Shown: one piece after another, positions 1 to 7,537 of the stretch
Layout of the letters: each line of letters begins with the position of its first letter
Position numbering within the stretch: position 1 is the stretch's first letter
NCBI GenBank assembly: GCA_034437275.1
Contig: DAOTUD010000018.1
Span: forward strand, 1 to 13,514
Direction of reading: 5' to 3'
Source of the DNA: TC-15 sp034437275
Lineage (GTDB): Bacteria > Chloroflexota > Anaerolineae > Aggregatilineales > Aggregatilineaceae
Length of the DNA: 13,514 nucleotides
Position numbers and translations under genes: made by a program
Notes under the pieces: generated by a model
The model's database searches: none
The model's input: the letters and a program-made list of their open reading frames with translations, nothing else
Told to the model about the DNA's origin: nothing

Positions 1-1
1 C

Positions 2-76
2 GGCACCCTCGGCAAGGGCAGCACCTTCTCCATCATCCTGCCGCTGGTCCCAACTACGCCAGAATCCGGTCGATAG
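2..76 (+). CDS. Sensor histidine kinase, C-terminal end only
   Basis: Only the last 24 codons are in the window; the frame is open from base 2 and ends at TAG. The peptide begins GTLGKGSTFSIILPL, which matches the G2 box (G-x-G-K-G-S-T-F followed by a beta strand ending LPL) that closes the HATPase_c ATP-binding domain of two-component sensor kinases. A short polar tail, VPTTPESGR, follows. The rest of the gene lies to the left, so the sensing domain and signal are unknown. Its last 23 bases overlap the 3' end of the convergent VWA gene. The motif is short but distinctive; another GHKL-type ATPase remains possible. Confidence 0.72.
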   Translation, partial: GTLGKGSTFSIILPLVPTTPESGR

Positions 77-1433
77 CGTCGGCAAGCTGGGCCAGGTTGC
101 GCACCTGGTACACATCACTGCACAGCGGCGCATAATCCAGCATGTCACTGTCGCCGGCACCCCACTGCGCCGGATATTCCGGGTTCATCCAGATCAACCG
201 GCGCGCCCGGCGGCTGATGCGACTGAAGGTCTCGGTATTGGGGTCGTTGTAGTTGTTGCGCCCGTCCCCCAGAATGATCACGGTAGTGCGGCTGTCCACT
301 GTATCCATGTACTCCGCCTCGAACTGCTGCAGGCTGTACCCCAGGTTGGTGTTATAGTAGCCGGACGGCAGCTTGCGCAGCACAACATACACCGCCTCGT
401 CAATTTCCCGCGTCGCCAGGTTTGGCGTCACATCCTCCAGGTGATCGATAAACGCGAAGCTGCGCGTTTTTTGTATCTGATCCTGGAGTTCGTACAGCAT
501 CCGCAGGAAAAACTCGGCCACCGGGCGCATCGAGGTGCTCACGTCCAGGATGGTCACCAGCTTGGGCTTGCGCCGCCGCTGCTTGAAGCGCATCTCGAAT
601 GGCACGCCGCTGTAACGCAGGTTGGCGCGGATGGTGGCCTTCGGGTCGAGCTTGCCATGTTTGCCGCGTTTCTGGCGCAGCGCCGCCCGGCTGCGCAGCC
701 GCACCGCCAACCGCCGCACCTGGTCGCGCAGTACGTCCATTTCCCGCTGGTTGAGCGAGCCGAAAGGCCGCTGCATCAGATCATGAATCGGCTTGTGGCG
801 CTGGGCATCCTCGACCATGTTGTCGCGAAGCTGCTGCCCGGCGAACTCGCCGATTTGCTTTTCGAGGCGCTCCTGGTTATCGGCGACGCGCAGTTGCAGT
901 TCTTCAATCGTGGCCGGGTCCATCCCCATCGCCGCCAGCATTTCCCACAACTGGTCGAGTACGTCCTGCAGTTGGTTCCAGTCGAGCAACTGCTGCATCC
1001 GGCGCGCCGCGCGCTGGGCGGCATACGGTGAAAACGACGCCATCTGAGCCAGGTTGGCCTGCTCGGACAGCTCGTCAAGTTCCTCTTGCGTAGGACCACG
1101 CCCGCTGAGCAGCCAGTCCAACAACTGCTGCAGATCACCGGCCAACGGCTGGAGCGCCTGCTGCAACATCTGCTGCTGCTCAGGCGTCAGTTCCGCCTGC
1201 GGATCGAGCAGCGGCGGTGCACTGCTGCCAAAATACAGCGGGAACAACTCCTCAAACGTGGGAATCGCGTCGGCGTCTTTGACCAGCGTGGCCCGCAGGC
1301 TCATTCGGAAAGCGTCCCGATCGTTGATGCCCAGATGTTGGATCGCCTGCCAGGCGTCCTGGCTTTCGGCCAGGGACACACGCACGCCCGCCGCCCGTAA
1401 GGCCGCGATAAATCTAGCGATACGATCTTCCAT
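54..1433 (-). CDS. CoxE-like von Willebrand factor A domain protein
   Basis: A protein of 459 residues from the preferred start. The N-terminal half is helical, rich in Gln and Leu, with coiled-coil-like stretches. The C-terminal third is a VWA domain. Its metal-ion-dependent adhesion site is visible as DVSTS (residues 297-301), followed by the strand TTVIILGDGRNN (about 383-394) and WMNPE (415-419), the pattern of the CoxE-type VWA family. Such proteins work with MoxR AAA+ ATPases as a chaperone pair that matures or loads metal into client enzymes; CoxD/CoxE of CO dehydrogenase are the named examples. Here it follows the MoxR gene, overlapping it by 20 bases, so the two are probably co-translated. 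No CO dehydrogenase genes are visible and the client is unknown. The frame stays open to an ATG at 1488-1490, but the start at 1433 has a strong Shine-Dalgarno and gives the family-like N-terminus MEDRIARFIAALRAAGV. Confidence 0.88.
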   Translation of the reverse strand: MEDRIARFIAALRAAGVRVSLAESQDAWQAIQHLGINDRDAFRMSLRATLVKDADAIPTFEELFPLYFGSSAPPLLDPQAELTPEQQQMLQQALQPLAGDLQQLLDWLLSGRGPTQEELDELSEQANLAQMASFSPYAAQRAARRMQQLLDWNQLQDVLDQLWEMLAAMGMDPATIEELQLRVADNQERLEKQIGEFAGQQLRDNMVEDAQRHKPIHDLMQRPFGSLNQREMDVLRDQVRRLAVRLRSRAALRQKRGKHGKLDPKATIRANLRYSGVPFEMRFKQRRRKPKLVTILDVSTSMRPVAEFFLRMLYELQDQIQKTRSFAFIDHLEDVTPNLATREIDEAVYVVLRKLPSGYYNTNLGYSLQQFEAEYMDTVDSRTTVIILGDGRNNYNDPNTETFSRISRRARRLIWMNPEYPAQWGAGDSDMLDYAPLCSDVYQVRNLAQLADAIDRILA

Positions 1434-2343
1434 GACCGTTGCCTCCCGGGTTTCGTAACGCGCGTCTGGCACGTTCGACGTCGGCTTCATACTTAAGCAG
1501 CACGGTCAGCGTGTTTTCGAGCACCTCCGGCTCCAGCGACCGGGCGTTGAGGGTGACCAGCGCGCGCGCCCAGTCCAGCGTTTCGCTCACGCTGGGGCTT
1601 TTCTTAAGCTGCAACTGGCGCAGCGACTGCACCACTTCGACTGCCTGCCGGGCCATCTGCGTTTCCAACTCCGGCACCTTCAACTGCACGATGCGCAGTT
1701 CCTCGGTCGAGGACGGGTAGTCGATATAGATGTACAGGCAGCGCCGCTTGAGCGCTTCGCTCAGTTCACGCGTGTTGTTGCTGGTCAAGAACACTGCTGG
1801 ATGCTGGCGCGCCGAGATGGTGCCTAGCTCTGGAATGCTGATCTGGAAATCGCTGAGCACCTCCAGTAAAAACGCCTCGAATTCCGCGTCCGCGCGGTCG
1901 ATCTCGTCGATGAGCAGCACCGTCGGCTGATCATTGTTGATCGCGCGCAGCAGTGGGCGGGGCAGCAAAAACCGGTCGGAGAAAAAGACGTCCTCTTCCT
2001 GGGCCAATTGGTCGGCAGCATCCGAGAGGGACTGCGTCCCGGCCAGCAGTTCAGACAGTTTGTCACGCAAAAGCTGGGTATAGAGCATCTGCTTGGCATA
2101 TTCCCACTCGTAGAGTGCCTTGCTCTCGTCCAGCCCTTCGTAGCACTGCAAGCGTACCAGTTCACGATTAGTAGCTGCCGCCCAGGCTTTGCTCAGTTCG
2201 GTTTTTCCGACTCCGGCAGGGCCTTCGGCCAGCAGTGGCTTACCGAGTTTCTCAGCTAGATAAACAACCGTTGCGATTTCATCGGTGGCGATGTACTGCT
2301 GTTGGGCCAATGCACCGCCAACTTCAGCTACTGTTTCAAACAT
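1414..2343 (-). CDS. MoxR-family AAA+ ATPase
   Basis: A protein of 309 residues. Walker A is GPAGVGKT (41-48), Walker B is LLIDEID (143-149), sensor 1 is TSNN (187-190), and an Arg pair, RR (200-201), sits where the arginine finger is expected. The phrase 'LTSNNTRELSEALKRRCLY' and the overall length are typical of MoxR ATPases, which form hexameric rings that remodel or activate partner enzymes. The partner is most likely the VWA protein encoded directly downstream with a 20-base overlap. The frame also contains an ATG at 2368-2370, but the one at 2341-2343 has AAGGAG six bases upstream and is preferred. It is transcribed leftward, divergent from the lipoprotein gene, with an AT-rich spacer upstream. 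The short C-terminal tail, rich in Gly and Arg, comes from the overlap region. Confidence 0.93.
   Translation of the reverse strand: MFETVAEVGGALAQQQYIATDEIATVVYLAEKLGKPLLAEGPAGVGKTELSKAWAAATNRELVRLQCYEGLDESKALYEWEYAKQMLYTQLLRDKLSELLAGTQSLSDAADQLAQEEDVFFSDRFLLPRPLLRAINNDQPTVLLIDEIDRADAEFEAFLLEVLSDFQISIPELGTISARQHPAVFLTSNNTRELSEALKRRCLYIYIDYPSSTEELRIVQLKVPELETQMARQAVEVVQSLRQLQLKKSPSVSETLDWARALVTLNARSLEPEVLENTLTVLLKYEADVERARRALRNPGGNGHGRSYR
1442..1447 (-). promoter_or_regulatory. Ribosome binding site deciding the VWA protein start
   Basis: On the minus strand this reads GGGAGG, eight bases before the ATG at 1431-1433. It supports that start over the upstream in-frame ATG at 1488-1490. It lies inside the end of the MoxR coding region, which fits coupled translation. 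Confidence 0.75.
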
Positions 2344-2349
2344 CCCCGT

Positions 2350-2355
2350 CTCCTT
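2350..2355 (-). promoter_or_regulatory. Ribosome binding site deciding the MoxR start
   Basis: On the minus strand this reads AAGGAG, six bases before the ATG at 2341-2343. It excludes the nine extra residues that the upstream in-frame ATG at 2368-2370 would add. Confidence 0.8.
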
Positions 2356-2370
2356 ATTCCTATACCACAC

Positions 2371-2502
2371 ACAACCGACTCGAATTTTTTACGCTATTCT
2401 TATGAATTATATCAATTATGCCAGTTATCAGCCGACTATGCTTGTGCGCTGCGTACAATCTGCTATGCTTTTGATGGATACAGCGTAGCGTGAGGTTATG
2501 CG
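2371..2502. promoter_or_regulatory. AT-rich divergent promoter region (MoxR unit / lipoprotein unit)
   Basis: This spacer separates divergent genes and is far more AT-rich than its surroundings. For the leftward unit, the complement of 2406-2411 reads TATAAT, a perfect -10 hexamer, but no good -35 lies at the right distance. For the rightward unit, TTGTGC (2442-2447) and an extended -10, TGC-TATGCT (2461-2469), are 16 bases apart; TACAAT (2454-2459) is an alternative -10. The lipoprotein gene has GTGAGG seven bases before its ATG. The promoter calls are weak individually, but divergent promoters must lie here. Confidence 0.4.
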
Positions 2503-3447
2503 ATGCAAAGCCGGACGATCACCCTGCTGCTTGCCATACTCGTGATGCTGGTCGGGGCGTGCCAGTCCGAGGAGAGCGACGACCGCGCCCCCGCCGATCC
2601 CCCCGCCCCACACACCGGGATCGCCTCTACCACCGAAATCGCGGCCATGTCCCCCGTCGAACTCACCCAAAGCTTTTACACCTGGCATCTGACCTTCCCC
2701 GGCGATCCGCTGGCCCATCCACGCGCCAAGTGGGACGAGTATTTGACCGAGGCGCTGGTCCAGGTGATCCGGGCCGAGACAGAAGCCGGGGGGGATGATC
2801 ACGGCGCGGTGCAGTGGGACCCCTTCGTGTGCAGCTATGCGCGGCCAGAAACGGTCACGGTGCAGGCAATCGCGACGACAGACACCGCCGCGCAGGTGGT
2901 GGTGCGCTTTACCGATCTGTTTGGCGGGCAGCCCCAGGCGATGCCGGTCGATCTGGCCCAGGAAAATGGGCAATGGCAGATCGACCGAATCGACTGTACC
3001 GGCCTGCGGGTCGATCTGCCGGCGGTCTCGCCCGTCCCGGCCACGCCGATCACCGATGTCCCGGACGTCATCGCCTCAGCGGACGAAATCGCGGCGATGG
3101 CGCCGGTCGAACTCGTCGAGAGCTTCTACCGCTGGCATGTCAGCTTTCCGGGCAGCCCGCTGTCGCACCCGCGCGATAAATGGCAAGATTACCTCACGAC
3201 GGAATGGATCGCGAAAGTGCAGGCCATTATCGCCTCGTTCGATGTGGGCGGATACGACCTGTTCCTGTGCGCGCAGGACAAGCCGGTCGCGTTTGCTGCC
3301 GAAGAAACCACCCGTACTGATGATGCAGTCACCTTAAGCGTGCGTATAGGGTGGAACCCCGGCGAACTGACCCACAGCGTGACGGTCGACGTGATCCGGC
3401 AGGATGGGCCGTGGAAGATCAACCGCGTGACCTGCCCGGCCAACTGA
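2503..3447 (+). CDS. Lipoprotein with two tandem copies of a Cys-containing domain (DUF3828-like)
   Basis: A protein of 314 residues. A hydrophobic signal segment (TITLLLAILVMLVGAC, residues 5-20) ends in a lipobox with Cys20 as the lipidated residue, so the mature protein is anchored on the outer face of the membrane. An acidic, Pro-rich linker (21-44) follows. Two homologous domains then cover about 45-165 and 195-311. Both start EIAAM-x-PVEL...SFY-x-WH...FPG-x-PL-x-HPR-x-KW...YLT, and both end with a Trp-Ile or Trp-Lys-Ile segment and a Cys. Each has two Cys (110 and 165; 256 and 311) at matching places, which suggests one disulfide per domain. The pattern resembles the uncharacterised DUF3828 family; that family name is from memory. 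Ligand and function are unknown. It is the first gene of a unit with a small LuxR-type regulator ten bases downstream. Confidence 0.82.
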   Translation: MQSRTITLLLAILVMLVGACQSEESDDRAPADPPAPHTGIASTTEIAAMSPVELTQSFYTWHLTFPGDPLAHPRAKWDEYLTEALVQVIRAETEAGGDDHGAVQWDPFVCSYARPETVTVQAIATTDTAAQVVVRFTDLFGGQPQAMPVDLAQENGQWQIDRIDCTGLRVDLPAVSPVPATPITDVPDVIASADEIAAMAPVELVESFYRWHVSFPGSPLSHPRDKWQDYLTTEWIAKVQAIIASFDVGGYDLFLCAQDKPVAFAAEETTRTDDAVTLSVRIGWNPGELTHSVTVDVIRQDGPWKINRVTCPAN

Positions 3448-3457
3448 GGCGCACCTG

Positions 3458-3751
3458 ATGAACGACAAAATCCGCCAGCTTAGCGCGGTATTTGGCAACT
3501 GGTACACGCGGCTCACGGAGTTGATCCAGGCCACCACGCGCCCCCCTACTCCCGGCCATGACCTGACCGGGCGCGAGCGCGATGTCCTGGCGCTGATGGT
3601 CCAGGGGTTGAACAACACTGCCATCGCCGAAGAATTGACGATCAGCCGTTCGACGGCGAAATTCCACGTAAGCAACATCCTGTCTAAGCTGGGCGTATCC
3701 AGCCGCACCGAGGCAGTCGCGCTGGCCGTGCAGCATAAGCTGGTGGACTGA
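3458..3751 (+). CDS. Small LuxR-type (GerE) helix-turn-helix DNA-binding protein
   Basis: A protein of 97 residues, most of it a LuxR-type HTH domain. LTGRERDVLALMVQGLNN is the usual first helix region, IAEELTIS the scaffold helix, STAKFHVSNILSKLGV the recognition helix and its flank, and SSRTEAVALAV the last helix. About 35 residues precede it, too few for a receiver, PAS or autoinducer-binding domain, so control must come from expression level, dimerisation or a partner protein. GAGG (3446-3449) overlaps the lipoprotein stop codon and lies eight bases before the ATG, which points to co-translation with the lipoprotein. Sequence family is confident; targets are unknown. It may regulate its own unit or the NADH dehydrogenase gene just downstream; this is inference. 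Confidence 0.9.
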   Translation: MNDKIRQLSAVFGNWYTRLTELIQATTRPPTPGHDLTGRERDVLALMVQGLNNTAIAEELTISRSTAKFHVSNILSKLGVSSRTEAVALAVQHKLVD

Positions 3752-3832
3752 GCGCTTCACCGATCGCTCACCACACCTTCATCCGGTTTTCATCCGGAGC
3801 GTCGCCAGACCGCACCTAATTTTGTTAATATC

Positions 3833-3860
3833 TATCATAGAAATTCATGTGTTGAATTTC
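3833..3860 (+). promoter_or_regulatory. Candidate -10 box and operator-like dyad upstream of the NADH dehydrogenase gene
   Basis: GAAATTCA (3840-3847) and TGAATTTC (3853-3860) form a perfect 8+8 inverted repeat around five bases, TGTGT. TATCAT (3833-3838), five of six matches to a -10 hexamer, sits directly upstream, so the dyad would cover the start of transcription. No convincing -35 is seen. A second perfect dyad, GCACCGT (3865-3871) and ACGGTGC (3892-3898), lies downstream in the presumed leader. The arrangement suits repressor binding; the binding protein is unknown. Confidence 0.42.
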
Positions 3861-3910
3861 ACAAGCACCGTTCATAAGATTATAGCAAACGACGGTGCGG
3901 TAAATGGTAA

Positions 3911-3916
3911 AGGGAG
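3911..3916 (+). promoter_or_regulatory. Ribosome binding site deciding the NADH dehydrogenase start
   Basis: AGGGAG lies seven bases before the ATG at 3924. The frame is open further upstream to a TTG at 3822, but that extension would be translated from the AT-rich operator region and has no family match. Confidence 0.8.
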
Positions 3917-3923
3917 TCCGGTC

Positions 3924-5237
<1,314 letters not shown>

Positions 5238-5269
5238 TGATGTTGTTGGTGATATTGACTATGCGAAGT

Positions 5270-5306
5270 GAGGGGGTGGCAATGTGACGAAACCCTGCCG
5301 CCCCTC
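5270..5306. terminator. Possible bidirectional hairpin between convergent genes
   Basis: GAGGGG (5270-5275) can pair with CCCCTC (5301-5306) and GGCA (5278-5281) with TGCC (5296-5299), leaving a small internal irregularity and a 14-base loop. It lies between the stop codons of two convergent genes, where a shared terminator is expected. No T run follows on either strand, so this is a weak call. Confidence 0.3.
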
Positions 5307-5314
5307 GCGTACAG

Positions 5315-5794
5315 CTAGCTCTTCTCACGGGCGTCGCCGATGACGCGGGCCGGGACGCCGGCGACAATCGCGTAGGGTGCGACGTCGCGCGTTACGACTG
5401 CGCCCGCCCCCACCAGCGCCCCCTCCCCTATCGTGACCCCCGCCAGGATCGTCGCATTGCTGCCGATGGACGCGCGCCGCTGCACGTGCGTGCGCACCAG
5501 TTCCCAATCATCGCCTGTTTGCAAGGCCCCGGACTCGGTGGTCGCACGGGGGTAGATATCGTTGGTGAACATCACCCCATGCCCGACAAACACCTCATCG
5601 TCCAGCGTGACGCCCTCGCAAATAAAGCTGTGCGACGAAATCTTGCAGCGCACACCAATCACCGCCCCGCGCTGAATCTCCACAAACGGCCCAACGCCGG
5701 TTTCCGGCCCGATCGTGCAGCCGTACAGGTTCACGAGGTCGGGCTGGAAAATCCGCACCCCTTCAGCCAGTTGGACATCATCTGCTACTGCCAT
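5315..5794 (-). CDS. Left-handed beta-helix N-acetyltransferase (WbpD/FdtC-like)
   Basis: A protein of 159 residues composed almost wholly of hexapeptide repeats ([LIV]-G-x-x-x-x type), such as VNLYGCTIGPETGVGPFVEI, VRCKISSHSFICEGVTLDDEVFVG and ASIGSNATILAGVTIGEGALVGAGAVVTRDV. The segment FVGHGVMFTNDIYPRA (69-84) is characteristic of acetyltransferases that acetylate amino sugars attached to nucleotides, the WbpD/WlbB and FdtC group; its His72 and Asn78-Asp79 fit residues conserved there. The C-terminal YAIVAGVPARVIG is the usual end of the helix. Family members work as trimers with acetyl-CoA in making surface polysaccharide. No aminotransferase or dehydratase for such a sugar is nearby, so the substrate is uncertain. 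AGGGGG precedes the ATG by five bases. It is the second gene of a two-gene unit, 31 bases after the phosphoglucomutase gene. Confidence 0.85.
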   Translation of the reverse strand: MAVADDVQLAEGVRIFQPDLVNLYGCTIGPETGVGPFVEIQRGAVIGVRCKISSHSFICEGVTLDDEVFVGHGVMFTNDIYPRATTESGALQTGDDWELVRTHVQRRASIGSNATILAGVTIGEGALVGAGAVVTRDVAPYAIVAGVPARVIGDAREKS

Positions 5795-5825
5795 ATGATC
5801 CCCCTAACCCAACAGCCCCAATATG

Positions 5826-6470
5826 CTATTCGTCGAACAACGCCAGCACTTGCTCCAGCGTCACGTCGTACAGCCCGTCACACACCAGGTGCGCTTTGCC
5901 CACACGCTCAGCCGGACCAATGCCGACACATTGCATCCGGGCGGCCAGCGCCGCCTCCACACCGGCCTCAGCATCCTCAAACACGACGCAATCCGCCGCC
6001 GGCACGCCACATCCCCCGGCCACCCACACGAACAGGTCCGCCGCCGGCTTGGTGTTCACCACTGCGTACCCGTCGCCGAGCGCCGCGAAATAACCGGCAA
6101 TCTCCAGGCTGTCGACCACCGTCCGCGCGTTCCGGCTGGCGGAGGCCAGCCCCAGCTTATGTCCCGCCGCGCGGGCTGCATCCAAAAACTCGTGCGCCCC
6201 TGGCAGCAGGTCGTCCGGCGTCATCTGCGCGATGAACTCCTGGTAATAGCCGTTCTTGCGCACCATCCAGGCCTGAGCCGTCACCTCGTCGATCACGCGG
6301 CCCTTCAACAACCGGCGCAAGCTCTCCCGCCGCGATACGCCGCGCAGTTGTTCGTTATCTTCGCGGGTGAAGGGAATCCCCTCCTCGTCCGCCAGCCGCT
6401 TCCAGCCCTGGAAATGGTATTCGGCAGTGTCGGTGATCACACCGTCCAGGTCAAAAATAAAAGCCTTCAT
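5826..6470 (-). CDS. pgmB: Beta-phosphoglucomutase (HAD superfamily)
   Basis: A protein of 214 residues, close to the usual length of about 220. HAD motif I is FDLDGVITDT, with Asp7 as nucleophile and Asp9 as acid/base. The cap domain contains GVSRRESL with an Arg (47) that binds phosphate in the known enzymes. Motif II is LASAS (Ser110), motif III is Lys141 in NTKPAADLF, and motif IV is FEDAEAG (Glu165, Asp166). These correspond one for one to the residues of the Lactococcus beta-phosphoglucomutase, including His19 in the EYHF segment. The reaction interconverts beta-glucose 1-phosphate and glucose 6-phosphate, usually downstream of a disaccharide phosphorylase. No phosphorylase lies in the window. 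It is the first gene of a leftward pair with the acetyltransferase. GTGAGG lies four bases before the ATG. Another HAD sugar phosphatase is less likely because the cap motif is intact. Confidence 0.88.
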   Translation of the reverse strand: MKAFIFDLDGVITDTAEYHFQGWKRLADEEGIPFTREDNEQLRGVSRRESLRRLLKGRVIDEVTAQAWMVRKNGYYQEFIAQMTPDDLLPGAHEFLDAARAAGHKLGLASASRNARTVVDSLEIAGYFAALGDGYAVVNTKPAADLFVWVAGGCGVPAADCVVFEDAEAGVEAALAARMQCVGIGPAERVGKAHLVCDGLYDVTLEQVLALFDE

Positions 6471-6641
6471 GCGTCCTCACTTTGAATCGGTCATTAGCGC
6501 ACTGTGCACTGCTAGCATACCACATGATCACACGCCGTGGCCTGAGCAATCGGCGGCGATATCCGGTAATATTTTAATAGTGATGTGCTGCCCCACGGCA
6601 CGTAACGTTTCATCCGCACAGCAAACGAGGAACGGTAAGCG
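6471..6641. promoter_or_regulatory. Divergent spacer between pgmB and the unknown two-gene unit
   Basis: Promoters for both directions are expected here. For the leftward unit, the complement of 6514-6519 reads TATGCT with an upstream TGG, an extended -10, without a clear -35. For the rightward unit the AT-rich stretch at 6566-6579 offers TAATAT and TTTAAT as -10 candidates, also without a good -35. GAGGAA lies about ten bases before the ATG at 6642. I see no RNA gene here. Confidence 0.3.
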
Positions 6642-7532
6642 ATGCGTCAAAACCCGATCATGCTCGATCCCAACCATGTCGAAGACTCCATGCGCCAACT
6701 GGCCCGCGCCTACGAACTCCCAGACGCCACGCTGGCGGCGCTGCGGCGCGTCGTCGCGCACTATCCGCACCCGGTCCGGATGTACGTGGACGAAGCCAAT
6801 GCCATCCTCTATGAGAACTTGACCCTGGCCGACAAATTCTCGTTCGACATCCAGACCGACGATCTGATCCTGTTTACGCGCGAGCCGGACGTATTCGTCG
6901 ATGCATTTGTCGAGATGGCGATGTATCTGGCGGGCTTCGCGACCATGATGGGCAACCGCGATGAATGGATCATCGAGTTCACCATCGGCGCATGGAAACC
7001 GGTCCGCAACCGCATCAAGCGTAAGCTCGGCCTGCCAGTGAAAAACCAGCCGCGCATCGTGGTCGGGCTGCCGCCGAGGCAAGATCGCGCCCCGCGTGAC
7101 AATCCCTACCCGTTCCGCACGCTGGTGTCCACCTACGATTTCGCTTCGTTTCACCAGATGGTCGTGCTGGCGGCGCGGGATGATGTGGCCGTGTATTTCC
7201 CGCCGGAGACACACTCCAAAGTCCTGGCGGTCTATGTCTACATGCGGCGCGCCATTCAAGAGGTCGCCGAGGGGCTAGACCTCGAGGATCATGCGACATT
7301 TAACGAGCGCCTGATCGACACGATCCGCCGCCTGGAAAACCTGTTTAGCCCGTCACAACTCGCCCCGCCGGGCTGGAAAGGCCCGGGCGAAACTGATGAA
7401 GACGACACGCCCGGTCTGGAGTTCCTCTCCGGCCCCGAAGCGACGCCCAAAGACCAGGCATCGGACAACCCCTTCGAGGATTTCATCGAAGAACTGTTCG
7501 CCGACGATGACCCCGACGACAACGATGGTTAG
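6642..7532 (+). CDS. Protein of unknown function with acidic C-terminal tail
   Basis: I do not recognise this 296-residue protein. It has no signal peptide, no convincing membrane helix and no cysteine. The first 60 residues look helical. The middle (about 60-200) mixes strands and helices, with the segments DDLILFTREPDVFVDAFVEMAMYLAGF, IVVGLPPR and FHQMVVLAARDDVAVYFPPETHSKVLAVYVYMRRAI. From about 245 to the end the chain is Asp/Glu- and Pro-rich and probably disordered, ending FADDDPDDNDG. A cytoplasmic location is likely. A second ATG, six codons on, is a possible start. It is followed after five bases by the ParB-like gene, so the two are probably translated together and may act together. 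A nucleic-acid or protein interaction role is conceivable but nothing in the sequence shows it. Confidence 0.8.
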   Translation: MRQNPIMLDPNHVEDSMRQLARAYELPDATLAALRRVVAHYPHPVRMYVDEANAILYENLTLADKFSFDIQTDDLILFTREPDVFVDAFVEMAMYLAGFATMMGNRDEWIIEFTIGAWKPVRNRIKRKLGLPVKNQPRIVVGLPPRQDRAPRDNPYPFRTLVSTYDFASFHQMVVLAARDDVAVYFPPETHSKVLAVYVYMRRAIQEVAEGLDLEDHATFNERLIDTIRRLENLFSPSQLAPPGWKGPGETDEDDTPGLEFLSGPEATPKDQASDNPFEDFIEELFADDDPDDNDG

Positions 7533-7537
7533 CCCAC

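Noticed and set aside
54..76. Overlap of convergent histidine kinase and VWA gene ends as a possible antisense control element
   Set aside because: An overlap of 23 bases is common in compact genomes and nothing else suggests regulation.
2788..2794. Run of seven G in the lipoprotein gene, possible phase-variation tract or sequencing slip
   Set aside because: The reading frame stays open and the second domain copy aligns on both sides of the point, so there is no sign of a frameshift.
3782..3798. Short hairpin TCCGG / CCGGA with TTTT in the loop, after the LuxR-type gene
   Set aside because: The stem is only five pairs and no T run follows it, so it does not qualify as a terminator. The direct repeat CATCCGG around TTTT explains most of it.
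6534..6599. GCCGTGG and CCACGGC, a perfect 7-base inverted repeat in the pgmB/unknown-gene spacer
   Set aside because: The arms are 52 bases apart and no other symmetry surrounds them, so chance is the simpler explanation.
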